39,578 nt of DNA from DATLFI01 sp035524895 (lineage in GTDB: Bacteria; Acidobacteriota; Thermoanaerobaculia; Multivoradales; Multivoraceae): the NCBI GenBank assembly GCA_035524895.1, contig DATLFI010000049.1, positions 1 through 39,578 of the forward strand, written 5' to 3'. Numbering within the stretch: position 1 is the first letter of the stretch; every line of letters starts with the position of its first letter. The notes under the pieces are model-generated. The model saw nothing but the letters and a program-made list of their open reading frames with translations. It made no database searches and had not been told where the DNA came from. Positions 16,759-26,051 of the stretch are shown here, in pieces. Both the position numbers and the translations under genes were made by a program.

Positions 16759-18669
16759 ATGCACGATCCAGCCGCCCAGACGCCAGCGCTACGCCATACC
16801 GGCGAAGGCTGGAGCGCGATCGCTCTCGCGGTCCTGGCTGCCCTCGCCACGGGTGTGGCGACCGGCTGGCTGGCGCTGCACGACGGCGGAGGGGGTTCGA
16901 GCGAAGGGCTGTTCCAGGCAGCGCTCGTGTCGGTGATCCTGGCGCTCCTGGCTCCTGCCGCGGTGCGCTCTGGATTCGGCGCGGCGCCTGTCGCCTGGTG
17001 CGTGGTGCTCGCCTGCGCCGCGGTGGCGCAGGCGTCGCTCACCGATGTGCCGCTGCGCGCCGCGACGCTCGGCCTCCTCCTCGCCCTGGCTGTCGCGGCA
17101 ACTTGGCTGGGGCTGGGGCTGGGACGGATCGACCTTGGCGCGCTGCTGCCGCTCTGCATCGCCACGCAGGTCCTGGCGCGCGCCCCGACGCTGGTGGAAC
17201 GCGAGCCCGGCGCCCTGGCGGCGGCCATGGCGCTCTTCGAGCTGGTCGGGCTGCCGGCGATCGCCGCGCTCGCGGCCGTCGCCCTTCCACGTTTCTCGCG
17301 CGACCGCGACATCGAGGCCGCTACGGTGATGCTCGCGCTGCTTGCCGCGGTGGTCGCTGCGGGGCGCTTCCACGCTTCGCTGGTGGCGACGCTGCTGGCC
17401 TTCGCCTTGACGCCGCGAGTCTTCGGCGCGGACACCAGACTGGCGCTGCGTCTGCTGTGGGCCGTGCCCCTCGTCGCCGTCGTCGTCCTGCGGCCTGCGG
17501 TGGGGATCGTCGCGGTCGCCGGGGCTCTCGCCCTCACGCTGCGGCGCGGTTGGCCGGCGGTGCTGCTGGTCTCGTCTGCCCTCCTGTTGTGGCTGCTGCC
17601 CGCGCGATCGTGGAGCGACGCTGCCCTCGGGCCGATCCTGCTCGTGGTGCTGCTGCCTGCTGCGGTCGCAGCGATACCGCCAATGCGAGGCGTACTTGCG
17701 GAGGATTCGAGCCGCCTCGACGAGCCCGAGCGCGGGGCGCTGTTCCCGCTCGCAGCCGCCGCACTGCTGGCGCTGGTGGCGCTGCGCGCGCTGGACCCGC
17801 GCGCCGGTCTGGTCGCGCCGGTGCTCCTGCTCGTGCTGCTCACGCCGCTCTCGACCGCCGCTCGACAGCCGGGGGGGGGCTTGCAGCGCTGGCTGCAAGG
17901 GGCGTGGCTCGCGCTCCTGCTCGCCTTCGGCCTCGCCGCGCAGGCTCTGCCCTGGATGCGCATGCCCGGCGCGAGCGACCTGCTCGCGCTGCTCGGATGG
18001 CGGAGCCTGGCTGCGACGGCGCTCCTGGCTGCAGGTGCGGTGACCCTGTTCGTGATCGAACGCTTTGCAGCCTCACGCGGTACCAGGGGAGTCGCGCGCG
18101 CGTCGAGGTTGCTGGTGCCGCCGGCGCTGGGTTTCTGCTTGCTCCTGCCAGCGGCCTCTCAGGCGCCGCACGGCGGCATCGTGCTGCTGGACTGGCCGCC
18201 GCGGGTGCTCACCGAGAGTGCGCCGCGCTTTGCCGCCACCTTCGACGCGAGCTCCCTGCCGAACCGACTGGTGATCGACTCCGCGCTCGCGCACACAGGC
18301 ACGCTGCCGGCTGGCACGCATATCGCCCGGGTATCGCTGCTGTCTGAACGAGACGGGGAGGTGCTCCTCGAAGCGCCGTTCCTTCTCGGCACCGACAGCG
18401 GCGAATGGTCCGCTGGATCGCCGCACCTGCGCGGCGCCCCGGCACCGCCGGCCCATCTCGTCGCTATCGCCGAGGGCGGAGCTTTCTTCGCAAAGCGATA
18501 CCGTGCCGAAGTCGTGTTCGATGCTTCGGGACACGCCGCGGAGGCGGATCGCCGCCTGGAGCTGCGCATCGAGCGGGAGCCGAGCTTGCCGGCACCGGTG
18601 ACCCTGACGGTGTTCGGCATCCGAGCCCTCGGTACGACCGAGGCCAGCGATGAGGCAGGGGCTCCTTGA
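16759..18669 (+). CDS. large multi-pass membrane protein, first gene of glycan operon
   Basis: The 636-residue product has about 15-17 hydrophobic segments between residues 20 and 480 (for example SAIALAVLAALATGVATGWL and LLLVLLTPL). A soluble C-terminal domain of about 150 residues follows, beginning near HGGIVLLDWPPRVL and ending in VTLTVFGIRALG. I do not recognise the family. Its place at the head of five glycosyltransferase genes, with its stop overlapping the next start, suggests a role in lipid-linked glycan handling (polymerase, transporter or membrane glycosyltransferase), but no motif confirms this. No Shine-Dalgarno is visible before the ATG. Confidence 0.7.
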   Translation: MHDPAAQTPALRHTGEGWSAIALAVLAALATGVATGWLALHDGGGGSSEGLFQAALVSVILALLAPAAVRSGFGAAPVAWCVVLACAAVAQASLTDVPLRAATLGLLLALAVAATWLGLGLGRIDLGALLPLCIATQVLARAPTLVEREPGALAAAMALFELVGLPAIAALAAVALPRFSRDRDIEAATVMLALLAAVVAAGRFHASLVATLLAFALTPRVFGADTRLALRLLWAVPLVAVVVLRPAVGIVAVAGALALTLRRGWPAVLLVSSALLLWLLPARSWSDAALGPILLVVLLPAAVAAIPPMRGVLAEDSSRLDEPERGALFPLAAAALLALVALRALDPRAGLVAPVLLLVLLTPLSTAARQPGGGLQRWLQGAWLALLLAFGLAAQALPWMRMPGASDLLALLGWRSLAATALLAAGAVTLFVIERFAASRGTRGVARASRLLVPPALGFCLLLPAASQAPHGGIVLLDWPPRVLTESAPRFAATFDASSLPNRLVIDSALAHTGTLPAGTHIARVSLLSERDGEVLLEAPFLLGTDSGEWSAGSPHLRGAPAPPAHLVAIAEGGAFFAKRYRAEVVFDASGHAAEADRRLELRIEREPSLPAPVTLTVFGIRALGTTEASDEAGAP

Positions 18670-19709
18670 GCTCCCGGGTGCTGGCGGTGGTTCCGACCCT
18701 CGGCGAGAGCGACCTGCTCGGCGCCTGCCTCGAGTCGATCGCGACACAGGATCCGCCGTGCGAGTCGCTGGTGCTGTGGCAAGGTCCCGACTCCCGACCC
18801 CGCTCGATGCAGGCGGAGGAGCTTCGCTCGGCGCGTATCGTGCGGCTCGCCCAGAACCGCGGGTTCGCGGGCGGCGTCAACGCGGCGCTGCGCGAGGTCG
18901 ACGCGGCGCGCGTCGGCTACGTCGCGGTGGTCAACGACGACGTGGTGCTCGGCGCCGGGTGGCTCGCGAGGCTGGTCGACGCGCTCGACGAGGACGAGCG
19001 ACTGGGCTCGGTCCAGGGCGTCAACCTCGTGCTGCCGCGAGACTCGGCTCCTCCAGCCGCGGGCATCGCCGGCAACGTCGGTGCAACGCGCATCGACGGC
19101 GTCGGCCTCGCTTGGAACCGCTGGTGGCAAGCGGTGCAGCTACTGCACGACCGCCCCGCCGCCGCGGCACCCAAGGAGGCACGGGAGGTCTATGGCGTCG
19201 CCGCGACCGCGGCGGTGTACCGTCGTGCTGCGCTCGAGCGCAGCGCGAAGGCACCGGGCGAGGTGCTGGACGAGACGTTGTTCGCGTACTACGAGGACGT
19301 CGATCTGGCGGGCCGGCTGCGCCGTGACGGCTACTCCGCCGCGATGGTGCCGGAGGCAGTCGCACTGCATCGCGGCAGCGCCACCGGGCTTCTGATGCCG
19401 CACCAGCGGTGGGCCTGGATCTACGGCAACCGCTGGCTGGTGGTGGCACGGCTGCTCGGTCGCAGCTTTCCTAGGGCGGTTCCGCGGATGCTGCTGCGCG
19501 ACCTCCGCGACCTGGCGCGGTCGCTAGGCAGCCGGTCCGATCGTGGCCGAGCCTCCGGGATAGGTCGCGGCCTGGTACGCGCGGCTCGGCTGCTGCCTCG
19601 CTACGCAAGGCGCGGCCCGCCCCTGCTGGCACGTGCGGAGCTCGATCGTCTCGGCGCGGAGCGCTGGGAGCAGGAGAGATCAGGCCGGTCGAACGGAAAC
19701 AGCGGATGA
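18666..19709 (+). CDS. GT2-family glycosyltransferase
   Basis: The 347-residue product has a GT-A fold: VLAVVPTLGESDLLGACLES at the N-terminus, QNRGFAGGVNAAL, and the metal/nucleotide motif VVNDDVVLGAGW. A second acidic motif, FAYYEDVDLAGRLRRDGY, is typical of rhamnosyltransferase-like GT2 enzymes. The start is a TTG at 18666 that overlaps the previous stop (TTGA), and the end overlaps the next ATG (ATGA). A cytoplasmic enzyme adding one sugar to the lipid-linked glycan is likely. Donor and linkage cannot be told. Confidence 0.85.
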   Translation: MSSRVLAVVPTLGESDLLGACLESIATQDPPCESLVLWQGPDSRPRSMQAEELRSARIVRLAQNRGFAGGVNAALREVDAARVGYVAVVNDDVVLGAGWLARLVDALDEDERLGSVQGVNLVLPRDSAPPAAGIAGNVGATRIDGVGLAWNRWWQAVQLLHDRPAAAAPKEAREVYGVAATAAVYRRAALERSAKAPGEVLDETLFAYYEDVDLAGRLRRDGYSAAMVPEAVALHRGSATGLLMPHQRWAWIYGNRWLVVARLLGRSFPRAVPRMLLRDLRDLARSLGSRSDRGRASGIGRGLVRAARLLPRYARRGPPLLARAELDRLGAERWEQERSGRSNGNSG

Positions 19710-20671
19710 GCGCTCCGGCCAACGAGACCGCTGTCGCACTGTGCGCCCTGGTGGTGCACTGGGGCGACCGCGACGGGCTCGGGGCGCTGCTCAGGGCCTG
19801 GCCCGGCGAGCCGCGCTGCGCGCTGGTGGTGGTCGACAACGAGGGCGCCGGCCCGCCGAGCGGCGAGTTGCCGCCCCGAACGACCTGGATCTCGGCGCGG
19901 CACAATCTTGGATTCGCCGGCGGCGTCAACCGCGCGCTGCGCGCGACCTCGGCCCCGTTCGTGCTCCTGCTCAACCCCGACGCCCATCCCCAGCCCGGCG
20001 CGCTCGCCGCCTTGCTCGACGGCTTCGCTCGCCACCCCGAGGCCGCCGGGCTCGCACCGCGCCTGGTGGGCGCCGGCGATACGCCGCAGCATCGCTGGCA
20101 GCTCCGCCCGCTGCCGCGCGCACGCGACCTGCTCGGCCAGGCGTTGTTCCTGCCGCTGCCGGCTGGCGCCGCGCGGGAGCCAGAGGCCGGCGAGCAGGTG
20201 GCGCAGCCGGCGGCCGCCGCGCTCGCTCTGCGACGCGAGGTCCTGGTCGAGCTGGGCGGGCTCGACGAGGGGTTCTACCCGGCGTGGTTCGAGGACGTCG
20301 ACCTCTGCCGGCGTCTCGCGGCGCGCGGGCACCGGTTGCTCTACTGGCCACGGGCAACCTTTCGGCACGGTCTGGGAGGCTCGGTGGAGTCACTCGGCTA
20401 CGGTGCGTTCCTGTGGGTCTACGCGCGCAGCCTGCGACGTTATGCGGCTACGCACCACTCTCGCTGGCTCGCCGGAGCTCTCCGGCTGGTGCTGGCGGTG
20501 GGCGCCATCCTGCGTCTGGCACTGCTGCCTCTGCGCCGGCCACGACGGGCCCCGTCTCGCGCCGCCGCGGCGCGGGCGCTGCTCGCGCTCGCCGTCGGGG
20601 CGATCTCCGGCTGGCGACTGCCGCGACCTCTCCGCGACCGCTTTGCGCGGCCGCCCCTGGAGGCATCGTGA
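19706..20671 (+). CDS. GT2-family glycosyltransferase
   Basis: The 321-residue product shares the GT2 layout: ALVVHWGDRDGLGALL, RHNLGFAGGVNRALR, LLLNPDAHPQPGALA and GFYPAWFEDVDLCRRLAARG. A C-terminal hydrophobic stretch (WLAGALRLVLAVGAILRLAL) probably sits at the membrane. The gene overlaps both neighbours by 4 bp, so all are translated from one message. It resembles WbbL-type rhamnosyltransferases in its motifs. The true donor is unknown. Confidence 0.88.
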   Translation: MSAPANETAVALCALVVHWGDRDGLGALLRAWPGEPRCALVVVDNEGAGPPSGELPPRTTWISARHNLGFAGGVNRALRATSAPFVLLLNPDAHPQPGALAALLDGFARHPEAAGLAPRLVGAGDTPQHRWQLRPLPRARDLLGQALFLPLPAGAAREPEAGEQVAQPAAAALALRREVLVELGGLDEGFYPAWFEDVDLCRRLAARGHRLLYWPRATFRHGLGGSVESLGYGAFLWVYARSLRRYAATHHSRWLAGALRLVLAVGAILRLALLPLRRPRRAPSRAAAARALLALAVGAISGWRLPRPLRDRFARPPLEAS

Positions 20672-21732
20672 CCGGCGCGACTCTGGTCGGCATCTGCACC
20701 GTGACGCACGACAGTGCGGAGCACCTCGAGGGGTACTTCGCGGCGCTCTCCACCCTGCTCGCGGGGGCGGTGCGCTACGAGCTCGTGCTGGTCGACTGCG
20801 CGAGCGACGACGACAGCGTCGCGCGAGCAGAGTCGCTCTCCGCCGCGCTGCCCTTCCCGGCGCGGGTCGTCGCCTTGCGCGAGAACCGCGGCTTCGCGGG
20901 AGGCATCAACGAGGCGCTCTCACTGCTTCCCGCGGATGCCGAGCTGGCGCTGTCCCTGAACCCGGACGCCCGCCCCGAGCCCTCGGCGATCGAGGAGCTG
21001 GTTCGCTGCCACCAGGACCTGCACCGGAACGCTTTCCGGGTCGGTGCGGTAACGGGTCGCCTGGTGCGGCCCGCCGGCCCCGGCGAGCCGGTTCGGCTCG
21101 ACGCCTGCGGCATGCGGCTGCGTCCCACATGGCGTCACTTCGACCGCGGGTCCGACGCGCTCGATCGCGGGCAGTACGACCGGCGCGAGGAGGTCTTCGG
21201 CGGCACCGGCGCCGCCACGCTCTACCGGCTCGCGGCGCTGCGTGACTGCGCCGTCGAAGGCGCCATGTTCGACCCCGACTTCCACTCCTTCCGCGAGGAC
21301 GCCGAGCTCTGCTTCCGTCTGCGCGAGCGCGGCTGGCGGGTGGTCTACGAGCCGCGAGCCCGCATCGAGCACCGCCGGCGCAACCTGCCGCGGCGGCGAG
21401 CCCAAATGTCCGCCGCGGTCAACTTCCACTCGCTCAAGAACCGGTACCTGCTGCGGATCCTGCACGAGACCGCCATCAGCTTCCTGCTCACGCTGCCTTC
21501 GCTGCCACGCGAGCTGGGCATCCTCGGCCACGTGTGCTGGCAGGAGCGCTCGTCACTCGAGGCGTTTCGCTGGGTGTGGCGGAACCGCAGCCGACTTCTC
21601 GCGCGCCGGCGCTGGCTGCGCGCCCGCCGCACGACGAGCGCCTGGTCGGTCGCCGCCTGGTTCTGGCGAGATGCGGCACCGCTCCACACCGAGCACCGCG
21701 CATCGGTTGCGACCCTAAGCCTCGGGCGATGA
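20668..21732 (+). CDS. GT2-family glycosyltransferase
   Basis: The 354-residue product starts at a GTG (20668) with GGAGG just upstream; the GTGA overlaps the previous stop. Motifs are LVGICTVTHDSAEHLEGYF, LRENRGFAGGINEALS, LSLNPDARPEPSAIEEL and FHSFREDAELCFRLRERGW. The C-terminal third (NFHSLKNRYLLRILHETA) is typical of this GT2 subgroup, often placed next to rhamnosyltransferases. It is one of three GT2 paralogues in a row, perhaps arisen by duplication. Confidence 0.87.
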   Translation: MTGATLVGICTVTHDSAEHLEGYFAALSTLLAGAVRYELVLVDCASDDDSVARAESLSAALPFPARVVALRENRGFAGGINEALSLLPADAELALSLNPDARPEPSAIEELVRCHQDLHRNAFRVGAVTGRLVRPAGPGEPVRLDACGMRLRPTWRHFDRGSDALDRGQYDRREEVFGGTGAATLYRLAALRDCAVEGAMFDPDFHSFREDAELCFRLRERGWRVVYEPRARIEHRRRNLPRRRAQMSAAVNFHSLKNRYLLRILHETAISFLLTLPSLPRELGILGHVCWQERSSLEAFRWVWRNRSRLLARRRWLRARRTTSAWSVAAWFWRDAAPLHTEHRASVATLSLGR

Positions 21733-22880
21733 GTAGAGTCGACGCCACGATGGACCCGCGCCAAGGCTCGAAGCGCCTGCGGCTCGCGCTCATCGGCGGC
21801 CGTGGCATCCCGGCCTGCTACGGCGGCTACGAGACGCTGATGGAGGAGCTGGCGCCAAGGCTCGTGCAGCACGGGTTCGACGTGACGGTCTACTGCCGGT
21901 CCCACTACACCCCGCGCGGCTTGCGGGAGCATCGTGGCGTGCGGCTGGTGGTCCTGCCCACGCTGCGCACCAAGCACCTCGACACGCCGGTACACACCCT
22001 CCTCGCCTGCTTGCACGCCGCGCGTGCGGGCTACGACGCGGCCATCGTGGTCAACGCCGCGAATGCGCTGTTCCTGCCGATCCTGCGTGTCGGGCGCATT
22101 CCTGCCGCGCTCCACGTCGACGGCATGGAGCGCCACCGGGCCAAGTGGGGACGCTTCGGGCGCAGCGTCTATCGCGCCTCCGAGTGGCTCGCGTGCCGCG
22201 TCGCCGACCGGCTGATCACGGATGCCGAGGTCATCCGCGAGCTCTACCTCGCGCGCCATCGCACCGAGTCGGTGATGATCCCGTACGGCTCCGACCTCGA
22301 GCCGCCCACGGGAAGCGAGACCCTCGATCACCTCGGGCTCGAGCCCGGACGGTACCTGCTGTACGTCAGCCGTTTCGAGCCCGAGAACAACCCGCACCGC
22401 GTGGTCGAGGCCTACCGGGTGGCCACCCCCGGAGTCCCGCTGGTGATGCTGGGCGACGCTCCTTATGCCGACGAGTTCATTCGCGGTTTCCGGCGCGAGG
22501 AAGAGGGAGTGTTCTACCCGGGGGCCATCTACGGCGACGGCTATCGCCAACTCCAGAGCCGGTCCCTGGCGTATGTCCACGCCACCGACGTCGGCGGCAC
22601 ACACCCCGCGTTGGTAGAGGCGATGGGCTACGGCAACTGCGTGCTGGTGCACGACACGCCAGAGAACCGGGAGGTCGCGGGAGACGCCGCGCTCTACTTC
22701 GACGCGCGCGAGCCGGCCTCGCTGGCTGCGCTGATGCAGCGTGTCGCGACCGATCCTGGGCTGGTGGCAGACCTGCGCGCGAAGGCCGCTGCGCGCGCGC
22801 GCGAGCGTTACTCCTGGGATCGAGTGAGCGCCGACTACGTCGAGCTGGTGAAGGCGCTGGCGAGCTCGGGCGGCGGGTAG
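21729..22880 (+). CDS. GT4-family glycosyltransferase with DUF1972 domain
   Basis: The 383-residue product starts at an ATG overlapping the previous stop. Its N-terminal domain (LALIGGRGIPACYGGYETLM, ELAPRLVQHGFDVTVYCRS) is DUF1972. The C-terminal half is GT-B/GT4: GRYLLYVSRFEPENNPHRV, GDGYRQLQSRSLAYVHATDV and GGTHPALVEAMGYGNCVLVH with the EX7E-type region. Known relatives (such as WchF) add rhamnose to a lipid-linked sugar in capsule synthesis. The donor here is inferred only. Confidence 0.88.
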   Translation: MSRVDATMDPRQGSKRLRLALIGGRGIPACYGGYETLMEELAPRLVQHGFDVTVYCRSHYTPRGLREHRGVRLVVLPTLRTKHLDTPVHTLLACLHAARAGYDAAIVVNAANALFLPILRVGRIPAALHVDGMERHRAKWGRFGRSVYRASEWLACRVADRLITDAEVIRELYLARHRTESVMIPYGSDLEPPTGSETLDHLGLEPGRYLLYVSRFEPENNPHRVVEAYRVATPGVPLVMLGDAPYADEFIRGFRREEEGVFYPGAIYGDGYRQLQSRSLAYVHATDVGGTHPALVEAMGYGNCVLVHDTPENREVAGDAALYFDAREPASLAALMQRVATDPGLVADLRAKAAARARERYSWDRVSADYVELVKALASSGGG

Positions 22881-22960
22881 CAACCGCGGGAGGGCGCGCC
22901 GCTCCCACCGCCGCATGTCATAACAGCATCGTCGAGGCAGGGGCCACCGACACCCTGTCC

Positions 22961-23000
22961 CGCGGCGGCGTCGTGTCACCCGCGGCGGCGGCGTGTCACC
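22961..23000 (+). repeat. tandem 20-bp repeat, two copies
   Basis: CGCGGCGGCGTCGTGTCACC at 22961-22980 is followed directly by a copy at 22981-23000 with one change. It lies in the 205-bp gap before the sugar transferase gene, where it could affect that gene's expression. Confidence 0.7.
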
Positions 23001-23085
23001 CAGTGGATGGCACCAGAGGTGCCCAGATGGATAGAATACCGTTGCTCTTTACGGAATCCTGAAGCTCTCGGCTCGAGCCTTTCTC

Positions 23086-24531
23086 ATGCTGAAACAGCAA
23101 GCCCGCCTCCTCGCCGGCGGGGTGTTCCTGATCGATCTCGCGCTCGTCGCCGTAGCCTTCCTGCTGGCCTACGTCGTCCGCGACGTCGTCCTGCCGGCGT
23201 GGCAGCCAGACCGCTTCGGCGGTCTCTACCGCTTCGACCGCTACCTGCCGTTGTTGCCCACCGCGCTCGCGATGTGGGCGGTGACGCTCCTGCGCGCCCG
23301 GCGCTATCGGTCCCATCGCACAGTGGCGTTGGCTGCGGAGCTGCTGGAGCTGATCAAGGTCTCGGCCACCGCGACGGTGCTGTGGCTGCTGCTGATCTTC
23401 GTCTTCCGCCTCGACGATCGGCTGCTGGGCGGCGACCGGATCAGCCGAACGTGGATCGTGCTGTTCGCGACCCTGGCGTTCCTCCTGCTCGCGACCGAGA
23501 AGCTGGCGCTGCGACTGACCTCGAGATGGGTGCGCCAGCGCGGCTTCAACTACCGCACCATGCTGCTGGTGGGCACCGGCGAAGCCGCGAAGAGCCTGGC
23601 GCACGCGATCGAGGATCACGCTTACTGGGGGTTCAAGCTGCTCGGCTTCGTGACGACAGTACCTTCGACCCGGGACGACCTGCCCGCTCCGGTGCTCGGC
23701 ACCTTGAGCGAGCTGCCGCGCATCGTCGAGGACAACGTGGTCGACGACGTGATCTTCGCGGTATCCCCTCGCGAGATCTCCGACCTCGAGCCCGCGTTCG
23801 CGCTGCTCCAGGAGCAGGGCGTCCGCACCCGATTCGCGCTCGATCTGGTACCCGCAGCCTTCTCGCGCGTCGAGCTCGAGGAGTTCGACGGCATGCCGCT
23901 CCTGACGTTCGCGCGAACGCCGACCAGCTTCCCGTTGATGGTGTTCAAGCGCGGCCTGGACGTCGCGATGGCGAGCCTGTTGCTGCTGCTCGGTGCGCCG
24001 CTGGTGGTGCTGATCGCGCTCGCGATCAAGGTCACTTCGACCGGAGGCGTGCTCTACCGCCAGACCCGTTGTGGGCTCAACGGCCGCCGCTTCACCCTCT
24101 ACAAGTTCCGCACCATGGTCGAGGACGCGCACGACCGCAGGCTAGAGCTCCTGCACCTCAACGAGATGGACGGGCCGGCGTTCAAGGTGCGTCGCGACCC
24201 ACGCGTCACCCGTCTCGGCCGCCTCCTGCGGAAGTTCAGCCTCGACGAGCTACCCCAGCTCTGGAACGTCCTCCGCGGCGACATGAGCCTGGTCGGACCG
24301 CGCCCGCCGATCCCCGAGGAGGTGGCGCAGTACACGCGCTGGCAGCGCCGCCGCCTCTCGATGAAGCCGGGTCTCACCTGCCTGTGGCAGATCTCGGGAC
24401 GCAACGACGTCGACTTCAACCGCTGGATGGAGCTCGACCTGCAGTACATCGACTCCTGGTCCCCCGGTCTCGACTTCAAGATCCTGCTCAAGACGATCCC
24501 GGTGGTGCTCTCGGGGCGCGGCGCCTCCTGA
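23086..24531 (+). CDS. polyprenyl-phosphate sugar-1-phosphate transferase
   Basis: The 481-residue product starts a lipid-linked glycan by moving a sugar phosphate from its nucleotide to undecaprenyl phosphate. There are four N-terminal membrane helices (residues about 8-140) and a CoA-binding/Rossmann-like domain (MLLVGTGEAAKSLAHAI). A re-entrant helix (FKRGLDVAMASLLLLLGAPL) leads into the catalytic domain with YRQTRCGLNGRRFTLYKFRT, RKFSLDELPQLWNVLRGDMS and LVGPRPP, then KPGLTCLWQISGRN. This matches the WbaP/PssY type. The ATG at 23086 has no clear Shine-Dalgarno. It follows the glycosyltransferases on the same strand after 205 bp. Confidence 0.93.
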   Translation: MLKQQARLLAGGVFLIDLALVAVAFLLAYVVRDVVLPAWQPDRFGGLYRFDRYLPLLPTALAMWAVTLLRARRYRSHRTVALAAELLELIKVSATATVLWLLLIFVFRLDDRLLGGDRISRTWIVLFATLAFLLLATEKLALRLTSRWVRQRGFNYRTMLLVGTGEAAKSLAHAIEDHAYWGFKLLGFVTTVPSTRDDLPAPVLGTLSELPRIVEDNVVDDVIFAVSPREISDLEPAFALLQEQGVRTRFALDLVPAAFSRVELEEFDGMPLLTFARTPTSFPLMVFKRGLDVAMASLLLLLGAPLVVLIALAIKVTSTGGVLYRQTRCGLNGRRFTLYKFRTMVEDAHDRRLELLHLNEMDGPAFKVRRDPRVTRLGRLLRKFSLDELPQLWNVLRGDMSLVGPRPPIPEEVAQYTRWQRRRLSMKPGLTCLWQISGRNDVDFNRWMELDLQYIDSWSPGLDFKILLKTIPVVLSGRGAS

Positions 24532-24549
24532 GACGCGACCGTTTTAACC

Positions 24550-24571
24550 CGCCGCGGCCTCGAGCGCGGCG
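24550..24571. terminator. hairpin between convergent genes
   Basis: CGCCGCG (24550-24556) and CGCGGCG (24565-24571) form a perfect 7-bp stem with an 8-nt loop in the 67-bp gap between the sugar transferase and pdxA stops. No T-run follows on either strand (only GTTTTAA precedes it), so it is a candidate bidirectional terminator. Confidence 0.5.
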
Positions 24572-24598
24572 TGGCGGGGATCCAGGGTCCTCTTCTCG

Positions 24599-25627
24599 CT
24601 ACCGGTTGCCGATCAGCTCGATCGTCGTCGCCAGCGCGCGCTCCATCGGCCCCGCATCGGCACGACCGGTGCCGGCGAGGGCGTAGGCCGTGCCGTGGTC
24701 GACCGACGTGCGCAGGATCGGGAGCCCCAGCGTCACGTTGGTGGCACCGCCGAACGACAGCGTCTTGACCGCGATCAAGCCCTGATCGTGGTACAGAGCC
24801 AGGACCCAGTCGAACTCGCCGCGGCGCGCGCGCAAGAACACGGTGTCGGGGCTCTCGGGTCCGGTCACGTCGACACCAAGGCGGCGGGCCTCCGCCACGG
24901 CTGGAGCCAGGACCTCGATCTCCTCGCGGCCGAGCAGGCCGCCTTCGCCGGCGTGCGGGTTGAGCCCGGCGAGCGCGATGCGCGGTAGGCCCGCCCCCGG
25001 CGCGCGCGGTGCGCAGCGCGCCAGCAGCACCAGCGCTTCCGCGACCCGCTGCCGGTCGATGGAATCCAGCGCCTCCCGCAGCGGCTGGTGCACCGTGAGC
25101 AAGGCCACGCGCAGGTCGTCGGCCAGGAAAGCCATGAGGTAGTCGCGGCCGTATCGCGCGCAGCCGAGCGCATGCGCGAGATAGTCGGTGTGGCCCCGAA
25201 AGCCCGGCGCGGCGAAGCGATCGATGATCGCCTTCGAGACCGGCGCGGTCACCAGGGCGTCGGCGACGCCGGCGACCACCAGCTCCAATCCCAGATCGAT
25301 GGCCGCCAGAGCACCACGCGCGTCCGCGGCGTCGGGCTGTCCGAGTTGCACCACGCGCGGCACGCCGACCGGGTCGACCCACGGCAACGAGCCCGGAGCC
25401 AAAGCCTCGAGCTGCTGCCTGCCATGCGCCGAGCGCAGGGAGCTCGACTCGACCCGTACCAGGCGAGCGACCAAGCCCAGAGGCAAGATCGCGCGCGCCG
25501 CTCCGATCGCAGCCTCCTCCGCGACCAGCAGGGGGATCCAGGAAGCGTCGCGGCCGGCGGCGGCACGCAGCACGATCTCGGGGCCGACGCCCGCGGGGTC
25601 GCCCTGGGTTAGCGCGAGGACATGCAT
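24599..25627 (-). CDS. pdxA: 4-hydroxythreonine-4-phosphate dehydrogenase
   Basis: The 342-residue enzyme oxidises 4-phosphohydroxy-L-threonine in the DXP-dependent pathway to pyridoxal phosphate. The N-terminus is LTQGDPAGVGPEIVL. The TAPVSKAII block is present, as are three metal-binding histidines in GHTDYLA, TVHQPLREAL and LALYHDQGLIAVK, and GTAYALAGTGRADAGPM near the end. The length is normal. It is last in a ricT-hfq-like-pdxA run with 54 bp before it. pdxJ is not in the window. Confidence 0.95.
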   Translation of the reverse strand: MHVLALTQGDPAGVGPEIVLRAAAGRDASWIPLLVAEEAAIGAARAILPLGLVARLVRVESSSLRSAHGRQQLEALAPGSLPWVDPVGVPRVVQLGQPDAADARGALAAIDLGLELVVAGVADALVTAPVSKAIIDRFAAPGFRGHTDYLAHALGCARYGRDYLMAFLADDLRVALLTVHQPLREALDSIDRQRVAEALVLLARCAPRAPGAGLPRIALAGLNPHAGEGGLLGREEIEVLAPAVAEARRLGVDVTGPESPDTVFLRARRGEFDWVLALYHDQGLIAVKTLSFGGATNVTLGLPILRTSVDHGTAYALAGTGRADAGPMERALATTIELIGNR

Positions 25628-25681
25628 GCCGGGCTCGTCCCGCAGCAGCGGCGAAGGCTCGCTGGGCCGACCGGCCCGCGG

Positions 25682-26026
25682 TCAGTCGCCGTCAGCGGCG
25701 CGCTTCTCGGCGGGAGTGCGCCGCCCCCGTCGCCGAATTTCCTCTTCCTTGTACATGTACCGGATGTTGTGCTTGAGGAGCAGCAGGTTGGGACCGTCGG
25801 GGCGGTTCAGTTTGAGCGCACCCTTGTCGTACCACTCGATCCAACCACGCAGCTCTTCGTCGTTCGTCAACACGACCACCATCTGCGTCTTGGCGGCCAT
25901 CTGCTTGAGGTAGTAGAACTCCTCGGCGCTGGTCTGCTCCGGCGGCGCTTGTTTGCGGCGAACGGAGCGACTCTGGCTCTCCTTGCGAACGTCGGCTTCG
26001 GGACGGATCAGCTTCCGGTTGCTCAT
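25682..26026 (-). CDS. Hfq-like Sm-fold RNA-binding protein
   Basis: The 114-residue product has a basic N-terminal tail of about 35 residues. A 55-residue Sm-like core follows: AEEFYYLKQMAAKTQMVVVL, LRGWIEWYDKGALKLNR (the Sm1-like part), and NLLLLKHNIRYMYKEEE in place of the KH box of Hfq. The tail after it is Arg-rich. This is a diverged Hfq, or an Hfq-like protein without the YKHA motif. GGAG lies 8 nt before the ATG at 26026. It sits between ricT and pdxA. A role in RNA-RNA pairing is inferred from the fold only. Confidence 0.75.
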   Translation of the reverse strand: MSNRKLIRPEADVRKESQSRSVRRKQAPPEQTSAEEFYYLKQMAAKTQMVVVLTNDEELRGWIEWYDKGALKLNRPDGPNLLLLKHNIRYMYKEEEIRRRGRRTPAEKRAADGD

Positions 26027-26051
26027 CTCACACTCTCCGGCCTGGCACCGG

